Origin: Paenibacillus_E sp052115445
Lineage (GTDB): Bacteria; Bacillota; Bacilli; Paenibacillales; NBRC-103111
Length of the DNA stretch: 64,000 bases
Direction: 5' to 3'
Assembly (NCBI RefSeq): GCF_052115445.1
Contig: NZ_JBFRGR010000028.1
Location: 1-64,000, forward strand
Part shown: piece after piece, positions 58,266 to 64,000 of the stretch
How positions within the stretch are numbered: position 1 is the first letter of the stretch
Layout: every line of letters starts with the position of its first letter
Translations under genes and position numbers: made by a program
Notes under the pieces: generated by a model
What the model was told of the DNA's origin: nothing
Databases searched by the model: none
What the model saw: the letters and a program-made list of their open reading frames with translations, nothing else

Positions 58266-58976
58266 TTACGGTTTGTTCGGGACAACGCATGTGCCGTCCA
58301 AACAAGCCTCATCGCTGGCTGACGCTGCAACCTGTTTCGGCTGCTCGGCATCCCAGAGCTGTTGCATAGCGTTTAAGTAAACGCCGCTTGCTTGAGCTCC
58401 AGATATGGCATGCTTGCTGTTAATGACATAATACGGAACGCCGCGGATTCCCATGCGGCTGCCATTCTCTTCTTCGGTCCGCACCGACTCGGAGAACTGA
58501 TTACTTGCGAGAACGGACAAAGCTTCTTCCCGGTCGATTCCCACGGCTGCAGCGATGTCCGCAAGGACACTATGGTCGCTGATGTTTGTGGACTCCGTGA
58601 AATAGGCACGGAACAACAACTCGGATATAGCGGCGCCTTTGCCCTGTTTCTCAGCAAATAGCCGCAAACGATGAGCATCGAATGTGTTCGTCAGCACGAG
58701 GCTATCGAATTGAAAGTCGAGCCCTTCTGCCGCCGCTTGCTGGCGCATCTTCTCATTCATGGCGATCGCCTCTTGACGGCTCATGCCGTAGCGGGAAGAG
58801 AGCATATCATAGACGTCATGGGGAACGCTTTTGGGTGCGTGACGGTCTAGCTCGAAGCTGCGATAGACAACTTCAACCTGATCGCGGTGTGCAAAGTTCG
58901 CCAGAGCTTGCTCAAAGCGGCGTTTGCCAATGTAACAGAACGGACAAGCAAAGTCCGACCAAATTTCAACTTGCAT
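58266..58976 (-). CDS. DsbA-family oxidoreductase (FrnE-like)
   Basis: Thioredoxin-fold protein of 236 residues with no signal peptide, so cytoplasmic. Active site CPFC at Cys11-Cys14 (SDFACPFCYIG), then the DsbA helical insertion, and the cis-Pro region MGIRGVPYYVIN. Two more Cys near the end (CLDGTC) could form a second redox pair. FrnE-like proteins are linked to oxidative stress. ATG 58976 is preferred, with AGAGGTGA upstream. Confidence 0.87.
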   Translation of the reverse strand: MQVEIWSDFACPFCYIGKRRFEQALANFAHRDQVEVVYRSFELDRHAPKSVPHDVYDMLSSRYGMSRQEAIAMNEKMRQQAAAEGLDFQFDSLVLTNTFDAHRLRLFAEKQGKGAAISELLFRAYFTESTNISDHSVLADIAAAVGIDREEALSVLASNQFSESVRTEEENGSRMGIRGVPYYVINSKHAISGAQASGVYLNAMQQLWDAEQPKQVAASASDEACLDGTCVVPNKP

Positions 58977-59009
58977 GAGGTTCACCTCTTTGTTGGGTTA
59001 ATAAAACGG

Positions 59010-59882
59010 TTATTCATTGAATAATAGCGCAATACTTTCATGAATGGAAGTTGGTTTTTTGCCGATGAGCTTCTCGAGGTCTGTGGACGTGCGTCCTTCT
59101 GTTCCTGCAGCCATTTTGCTGTCAATGGCAACTACGAATTGAACAAGCCCCTCAGGCAGCCCAGCTTGAAGCATACCTTGCAAGGAGTCAGCGTCAGAGA
59201 CGGATTGGTAAGCTACTTTTTTACCGGATACGTGTGATAAAATGTCTGCTAATTGCTCATAGCTCCATGACTCGGATGACGCTAACTCGTACACTTGGCC
59301 TTGATGTCCATCTTCAGCAAGAACAGTCGCAGTTGCCAAGGCTAAATCATCGCGTGTCGCTGTATTAATTTTACCTGTCCCAGCTGAATTTATGATGCTG
59401 CCGTTATCGATGTAAGCGTGCAAGCTTGGATTAATGTAAAGCTCCTGATACCACGTATTGCGCAGGATCGTTGTTGGAATGCCTGATGCCTTCAGCGCGA
59501 ATTCGGTTGCTAGATGGACGTTAGCCAGAGGGGCGAAAGCATCGATATCCGCAAAGGCGAAGCTTGTGTAGACGATGTGTGGGACGCCAGCTTTATGAGC
59601 GGCTTCAATAGCATTAACGTGTTTACGAATACGACTGATCGATTCATCTTGTGGGGAAGAAATCAGCAAAAGCTTAGATGCATCCGCATAAGCTTGCTCC
59701 AGTGAGGCTGGATCATCCCAATCACCATATCGAACTTCAATGCCTAGCTCTGCAAATTCAGTGGCTTTCTCTGTATTACGGACACTAACAGCAATCTCGC
59801 TTGCTGGAACTTTTGCTAATAAATGCTTGACGACTAATTTCCCTAATTCACCTGTTGCTGCGGTAACGATGATTTTTGACAT
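59010..59882 (-). CDS. NmrA-like NAD(P)H-binding oxidoreductase (quinone oxidoreductase type)
   Basis: A 290-residue atypical short-chain dehydrogenase. The nucleotide-binding loop is IIVTAATGELGKLVVKHLL (GxxGxxG variant), followed by EVRYGDWDDPASLEQA and LLLISSP, typical of the QOR2/NmrA group. The start ATG at 59882 has AGGAGGACATC upstream. It is divergently paired with an HxlR regulator, a common arrangement for quinone or electrophile-responsive reductases; the regulation here is inferred. Confidence 0.85.
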   Translation of the reverse strand: MSKIIVTAATGELGKLVVKHLLAKVPASEIAVSVRNTEKATEFAELGIEVRYGDWDDPASLEQAYADASKLLLISSPQDESISRIRKHVNAIEAAHKAGVPHIVYTSFAFADIDAFAPLANVHLATEFALKASGIPTTILRNTWYQELYINPSLHAYIDNGSIINSAGTGKINTATRDDLALATATVLAEDGHQGQVYELASSESWSYEQLADILSHVSGKKVAYQSVSDADSLQGMLQAGLPEGLVQFVVAIDSKMAAGTEGRTSTDLEKLIGKKPTSIHESIALLFNE

Positions 59883-59930
59883 GATGGATGTCCTCCTGTT
59901 TATATAAAATGTAGTTGGATAATTCGGCAT

Positions 59931-59992
59931 AGTCATATATTATTATAGTAGCTCGAAATATGTAAGTAGTCATTATAAAGTGACCTAGTCAT
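59931..59992. promoter_or_regulatory. Triple AGTCAT repeat in the divergent control region
   Basis: AGTCAT occurs at 59931-59936, 59968-59973 and 59987-59992, with AT-rich -10-like sequence around them. They may be HxlR half-sites. Confidence 0.35.
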
Positions 59993-60028
59993 AAAAATAG
60001 AACCATCAAGGAAGGAGCGGGATTGCGC

Positions 60029-60385
60029 ATGTCTCGGACAACGTTTCAGGGGGAAATTCCAGAGGAACAAATCGAAGTCTGCCCCGTTACCGCAACCCAA
60101 AATGTCATTGCAGGGAAGTGGAAAATTCTTATTCTGTGGCATTTAAGGGAAACGAGGAGATTCGGTGAGCTGCAACGACTGGTGCCAGGCGTATCGAAAG
60201 GTATACTGACTTCGCAGTTGAGAGAGTTAGAAAAGGATGACATGGTTCACCGGAAAGTCTATCAGGAGGTCCCTCCGAAGGTGGAATACTCTCTGACGGA
60301 AGCAGGACGAAGTTTCATACCGATCCTCGAGCGTATGGGGGAGTGGGGGAAGAAGTATGGGATGAGTAATAAGAGTGGGGAATGA
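60029..60385 (+). CDS. HxlR-family transcriptional regulator
   Basis: A winged-helix regulator of about 118 residues. The conserved Cys is in EVCPVTATQNVIAGKWKIL, followed by RRFGELQRLVPGVSKGILT, LRELEKDDMVHR and VEYSLTEAGRS. The single Cys may sense electrophiles or redox change as in related proteins. ATG 60029 is used; TTG 60023 is also possible, since AGGAG lies 5 bases from the TTG and 11 from the ATG. It is divergent from the NmrA-like reductase and likely controls it. Confidence 0.88.
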   Translation: MSRTTFQGEIPEEQIEVCPVTATQNVIAGKWKILILWHLRETRRFGELQRLVPGVSKGILTSQLRELEKDDMVHRKVYQEVPPKVEYSLTEAGRSFIPILERMGEWGKKYGMSNKSGE

Positions 60386-60437
60386 AATCCGCCGCAAATA
60401 GCCAGATTATTATATTTTAAAGAAAGCAGTGATTTGT

Positions 60438-61844
60438 ATGAAGGTGAAAAATAACGAGAATAGCAAAGTAAGCTTGGCTGATCAGCTGTCTAAACTTAAC
60501 AAAGAAGAATTGGTTGCGTTACTTGTCCACTTCTCGGAGGAAATCAAAGAAGTAGAGCAATTGCTTACGCTTAAATTTCAAGATTCCAGCAGTAGTGAGG
60601 CATTAACTTCCTATAAAAAAATGATTCGAACCCATATCAAACAAAACGCAGACCGATATGGTTTTGTCGCGTATCGCAGCGTGTCCAAGGCTGTAGTTGG
60701 AGCAGAAATGGTCATGGTCAAAGCCGAAGAAGTATTGGAAAGTGGGCAGCACATGCCCGCTGTCCAAATAAACTTTTGCATTCTGCATGAGATGGGGGAT
60801 TTACTTCAATCCTGTGATGATTCTGATGGCATCGTAGGCGGTATGATTCAACAGTGTCTAGGATTCATTAATCAGGTAACGAGTGATATCGAAAGCATGT
60901 CCAGCAAGGACAGAGTGGACCTTTTTCAGCTGCTTTTAAAGGAGTCAGCGCATGCAAACCTCGAAGGATGGAGCGAGTGGCAATTATCAATTCTGGAAGA
61001 CGGCATGCTACTGATAACGAATGAAAAAGAGAGGGCACAGTGGGAACAGCAACTAGCTAAACTAGTTAAGGATGAAACCAGTTCCTCCTATAGTTCGTTT
61101 GTTGCTGAACAAGTTGCGTTGCTCCAGTACAAGGTGATTCAGAAGTTGGATAGTCCAGAAGAGGCAGCGACTTTCTTGCAAGATCATCTCGATTTTTCCG
61201 ATTTCCGTAAGATGGCCATTGATGATGCAATGGAACAAAACCAATGGGATAGAGCGTTGCAGTTAGTTGAGCAAGGCGAACGTCAGGATGCAAGTAAGGG
61301 TTACCCAGGACTGGTTAATAAGTGGAAAAAGTATCAATTCGAAATTTACAAATGTACGCAGCAAGTTGAGAAGCAAATAGAGCTTGCGGAGGAATTTGTA
61401 TCACAAGGCGAATATTCTTTTTACTTGATCTTAAAAGAGTTATATAGCAATGATGACTGGCAGGCTGTAAGAGAGAGGATATTGAATGAACTTGAATTGA
61501 GTCGAGGTTGGCAAACAGATGCCTTATACAGGCGTTTGCTTACAGAAGAGAAGGAGATACAGAGACTGCTTCATTATGTCCAAAAGAATAACAGCTATGT
61601 GGTGGAGTATTATCAGTTCCTAATAGATGAGTATGCAGAAGAAGTTTACGATTTGTTCGTGACCTACATTACGAAGGAAGCAGCTAATGCAACGAATCGA
61701 AATCAGTATAAGAAGGTGTGTCAACTCATCCGTCACATGATCAAAGCGAATGGTGTTGATCGCGCGGAGGAGTTAGTTCAACATTTCCGGTTGAAATATC
61801 CGAATAGATCTGCTTTTTTAGATGAGTTGGACAAAATTAATTAG
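60438..61844 (+). CDS. Large helical protein of unknown function
   Basis: A 468-residue, Glu/Leu-rich, probably all-helical protein. It resembles the helical repeat region found downstream of SWIM zinc-finger domains in some Bacillales proteins, but no SWIM Cys/His motif is visible; this resemblance is an impression, not a search result. Helical units include LADQLSKLNKEELVALLVHF and EEEVYDL-like segments near the end. ATG 60438 lies behind a weak site (GAAAGCAG); GTG 60429 is an alternative. Confidence 0.7.
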   Translation: MKVKNNENSKVSLADQLSKLNKEELVALLVHFSEEIKEVEQLLTLKFQDSSSSEALTSYKKMIRTHIKQNADRYGFVAYRSVSKAVVGAEMVMVKAEEVLESGQHMPAVQINFCILHEMGDLLQSCDDSDGIVGGMIQQCLGFINQVTSDIESMSSKDRVDLFQLLLKESAHANLEGWSEWQLSILEDGMLLITNEKERAQWEQQLAKLVKDETSSSYSSFVAEQVALLQYKVIQKLDSPEEAATFLQDHLDFSDFRKMAIDDAMEQNQWDRALQLVEQGERQDASKGYPGLVNKWKKYQFEIYKCTQQVEKQIELAEEFVSQGEYSFYLILKELYSNDDWQAVRERILNELELSRGWQTDALYRRLLTEEKEIQRLLHYVQKNNSYVVEYYQFLIDEYAEEVYDLFVTYITKEAANATNRNQYKKVCQLIRHMIKANGVDRAEELVQHFRLKYPNRSAFLDELDKIN

Positions 61845-61847
61845 TAC

Positions 61848-61874
61848 ACCCCCCGACTGCGAGAGTCGGGGGGT
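61848..61874. terminator. Hairpin after the helical protein gene
   Basis: Perfect 11-bp stem accccccgact / agtcggggggt with a 5-base loop, then tatttggg. The T-run is weak. Confidence 0.55.
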
Positions 61875-61918
61875 TATTTGGGTTAACTAGTCAAGTTAAC
61901 GTATATGTAGAAGTGTTC

Positions 61919-62131
61919 TTACTGTGGATTCGCAATAATTTTCCCGTTTTGCCACTCGAATTCATACTCGAATTGTTCGGTGGAGTCATAAAGGGCTGGT
62001 GAGTACGAAGGAACAATGTGTTGCTCCATACGTTGATCCACGAGCTGATTGGGCTGACTCTCTTTGGCAGCAACACCTAGAACCGATAGGGACACTATAC
62101 AGAAAAATACGAAACCTATTTTGGCTGTCAT
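61919..62131 (-). CDS. Small secreted protein, unknown
   Basis: A 70-residue frame with a clear signal peptide (KIGFVFFCIVSLSVLGVAA then KES) and GGAGG nine bases before the ATG. The mature part is about 48 residues, acidic and Gln-rich (QPNQLVDQRMEQHIVPSYSP). No homologue is recognised. It is separated from the neighbouring genes on both sides. Confidence 0.6.
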   Translation of the reverse strand: MTAKIGFVFFCIVSLSVLGVAAKESQPNQLVDQRMEQHIVPSYSPALYDSTEQFEYEFEWQNGKIIANPQ

Positions 62132-62489
62132 CGTCGGATGCCTCCATTACAATAAGATATCTTCATCTTACGTTGCGTATGTCATTGCAGTATTAGCTGA
62201 AAGTAAAGAGATTGTATTACTTTTATTCTTACCCTACTCTCACAAGATGAAACAGGTGAGCTGTGTTAGTCGGATTTCCCCGAACTAAAACGAGGATTAC
62301 TTGTCAAAAAAGGCCAATAGTTCGCTTTTGCCGAATTAAATACCCATTTCCGCTGTGTAAGCGTTTTTTTTGGTCGATTTAGTAGGGCTATTTAGGACTA
62401 ATTGGGTTGTAATGGCGCGGTCAGTGAAATTAATTAGGCAATTTCGGACTAAAGTGTTCTGGTGGAGTAATTCATCAGTAACCCTCAAA
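62132..62489. other. Intergenic region with degenerate repeats
   Basis: No convincing gene. Short AT-rich units containing gactaa or gaactaa cores recur (cgaactaaaacgagg, aggactaattggg, tcggactaaagtg), suggesting a second family of worn intergenic repeats. A 77-codon minus-strand frame here is probably chance. Confidence 0.35.
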
Positions 62490-62504
62490 TTGGAAGCGTT
62501 TCCA
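62490..62504. promoter_or_regulatory. Candidate CcpA cre site
   Basis: TTGGAAGCGTTTCCA fits the cre consensus WTGNAANCGNWNNCA and is nearly palindromic. It lies about 160 bases before the DUF2334 gene. Confidence 0.5.
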
Positions 62505-62561
62505 AGTTTGTCAGACCCTTGCTTTAATTCATTTTGACCTCTGTTCAAACTCTTATAGTAA

Positions 62562-62617
62562 GAAATCATAGATTCATATATAATTTAGGAGAAAAATGTC
62601 GAAATCATAGATATAAT
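62562..62617 (+). repeat. Duplicated element ending in TATAAT
   Basis: gaaatcatagat occurs at 62562-62573 and 62601-62612; each copy is followed by or overlaps a TATAAT (62579-62584 and 62612-62617). Possible tandem promoters for the next gene. Confidence 0.45.
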
Positions 62618-62649
62618 CTACGTTTTACATAATGGGGGAGCAGGCTAGC

Positions 62650-64000
62650 GTGAAACGTAAATTGTGGCAGCAAATTGGAATAGGGATCGTCGGAGGTGTT
62701 CTTGCAGCCATTGGGCTTGCCGCGTATATCCCTTTGAATACAGAGATGAATGACTCTCCGAATATGGGTAAGCGTCATGCTATGATTCGACTGGAGGATG
62801 TCGGACTTGGCGGCGACTACAACACGCTCGAAGGCCTAGGGAAATTGCGGGCCGTCATGACCTATATCGAGTCTGAGCATGTGCCTTTTCATGTTGCTGT
62901 GATTCCAAGAAGGATGAGTTTGCAAGATGACGGTGTCTGGAAGGAAAAAGGGATCGACGATCCGAATCCAGATGAAGTAGTAAGCGCATTCATTAAGCTT
63001 CTTCAACAGGCAGAGCATCAAGGCGGCGTATTGGGTATGCACGGGTACCGGCATCAATATGGCGAGACGTATCGCTCGGATGGTGAGCAAAATTCAGGAA
63101 TAGGCTCAGAATTTAACATTAAAGATGCACCGGAAACGCAAGAGCTCTCTTATGCGGCGGAACGGATGAAAGAAAGCTTGGCTGCTTTTGCTGGCGCGGG
63201 TTTACATCCGGCGTTCTGGGAGTCTCCCCACTATAAAGATACCCATGAGCAACAGGCGGTGTTTCGTTCCTTCGTCGGCCTTATGTATCAGCCTGATCTC
63301 TACGCCAAAAATGCCCGTGATGATATGAATACCTATGATACGATTAATACGTACGGACAAGATAGTTTGGGTTCGGTCTATGTCCCTGCGCCATATCGCT
63401 ATATAAGTGATGCTGAATCGGTTGACCGGATGTTGGAGAAGGCAGCGAAGGATGACGGACTAGCCTCCTTTTACTTCCATCCGTTTTTGGAGTTCTCGCA
63501 CCTAGAGCCTGTAATGGCCGCAGATGGAAATCCAGAAGAGAAGGACGGTATTCCCGTCTATCAATATAAAGAGGGAGACACGGGCTCCTACCTGCATAAA
63601 TTGATTACTGGCTTCAAAAAACTAGACTATCGCTGGATGTCGCTGCATGATATCGTCCCTTTCACCCCAGCGCATCGCGTGATGCTGCCACCTAGAACCA
63701 AGCTGCAAAATGTCATGTTTGGCGATGTTACAGGCCGTGGACATGCAGATGTCGTTGTACGTCAGCTGCATCGCGTTCTGGTTATTCCCGGGAGTTATGA
63801 TATGCCGAGAAATCGCCCGCAGGAAGCTTCACAAGTATGGTTAAGAGAAACGTTTGCACCCGAGGAGTCACTCCTGCTTGTCGATGTGAATGGCGATGGG
63901 AAGCAAGATCTGCTCGCATATAACACAGAAACGGGAAATGTGCGGGTGGCCATAGCGGATAAGCGTCAGTTCTTGCCAGTCCGCACAATCGGCGCTTTGC
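62650..64000 (+). CDS. DUF2334 (polysaccharide-deacetylase-like) protein, 3' partial
   Basis: About 450 codons are present and the gene runs off the right edge. GTG 62650 is chosen because GGGGGAG is nine bases upstream; ATG 62632 is in frame but lacks a site. A membrane anchor (GIGIVGGVLAAIGLAAYIPL) is followed by a DUF2334 domain: RLEDVG with the metal-binding Asp, VPFHVAVIPRR, LGMHGYRHQYG and FWESPHYKDTHE. The last 90 residues include VNGDGKQDLLAYN, an FG-GAP/VCBS-like calcium loop, so a propeller probably follows. Likely an extracellular carbohydrate-modifying protein. Confidence 0.82.
   Translation, partial: MKRKLWQQIGIGIVGGVLAAIGLAAYIPLNTEMNDSPNMGKRHAMIRLEDVGLGGDYNTLEGLGKLRAVMTYIESEHVPFHVAVIPRRMSLQDDGVWKEKGIDDPNPDEVVSAFIKLLQQAEHQGGVLGMHGYRHQYGETYRSDGEQNSGIGSEFNIKDAPETQELSYAAERMKESLAAFAGAGLHPAFWESPHYKDTHEQQAVFRSFVGLMYQPDLYAKNARDDMNTYDTINTYGQDSLGSVYVPAPYRYISDAESVDRMLEKAAKDDGLASFYFHPFLEFSHLEPVMAADGNPEEKDGIPVYQYKEGDTGSYLHKLITGFKKLDYRWMSLHDIVPFTPAHRVMLPPRTKLQNVMFGDVTGRGHADVVVRQLHRVLVIPGSYDMPRNRPQEASQVWLRETFAPEESLLLVDVNGDGKQDLLAYNTETGNVRVAIADKRQFLPVRTIGAL

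Noticed and set aside
62336..62569. 77-codon minus-strand frame
   Set aside because: It overlaps degenerate repeats and the cre-like site, with no ribosome binding site.

Overview
The window looks like chromosome of a Paenibacillus-type member of the Bacillales. The evidence is the gene order (a hisZ-led his operon; trxB-glk-rapZ-yvcK-whiA-HPr; clpP beside a cggR-gap-pgk-tpi-gpmI-eno operon; secG-est-rnr-smpB-ssrA), clear AGGAGG-type ribosome binding sites, CtsR and CggR operators, a tmRNA tag ending in ALAA, S-layer-homology anchoring and a PL11 pectin lyase. Three single N calls show that this is draft sequence.

Layout. 1-583: intergenic, with a divergent gene start at the left edge and the his promoter. 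584-7248: hisZ-G-D-B-H-F-IE plus a PHP histidinol phosphatase; hisA is absent from its usual place between hisH and hisF. 7323-15637: a PRPP synthetase paralogue, a TPR/HTH protein, trxB, ROK glucokinase, the rapZ-yvcK-whiA cluster and an HPr protein. 15848-18522: a secreted copper-amine-oxidase-N-domain protein, clpP under a CtsR box, and tRNA-Arg(CCG). 18630-25998: CggR-controlled lower glycolysis; pgk and tpi share a covarying leader hairpin. 26046-32155: M50B-like membrane protein, secG, a carboxylesterase, RNase R with a very long Gly/Lys/Arg-rich tail, smpB and ssrA.

32156-34990 is an AT-rich accessory island directly downstream of ssrA. It holds a degenerate inverted copy of the ssrA 3' end, a truncated minus-strand gene end, and a two-gene unit: a small protein of unknown function with an operator-like promoter, followed by a caspase-fold protease with an uncharacterised C-terminal region. 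This is the best candidate for an undescribed (possibly defence or stress-death) system. 35184-45423 is a signalling and surface module: a SARP-like response regulator, a hybrid histidine kinase with two kinase modules, and a 1957-residue SLH-anchored protein whose upstream region carries an 11-bp-spaced heptad repeat of the kind SARP regulators bind.

45516-49612: a small GNAT protein, a YflT-like stress protein with a sigma-B-like promoter, and a short TerD-family cluster with an orphan gene. 50026-53019: secreted rhamnogalacturonan lyase. 53417-55865: a tiny MerR-like orphan and two diguanylate cyclases. 56453-58173: ArsR regulator with three SRPBCC proteins, probably leaderless. 58266-64000: DsbA-family oxidoreductase, an NmrA-like reductase divergent from an HxlR regulator, a helical-repeat protein, a small secreted protein, and the start of a DUF2334 protein running off the right edge. 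Intergenic regions carry degenerate short repeats with a CAGTTAA core.
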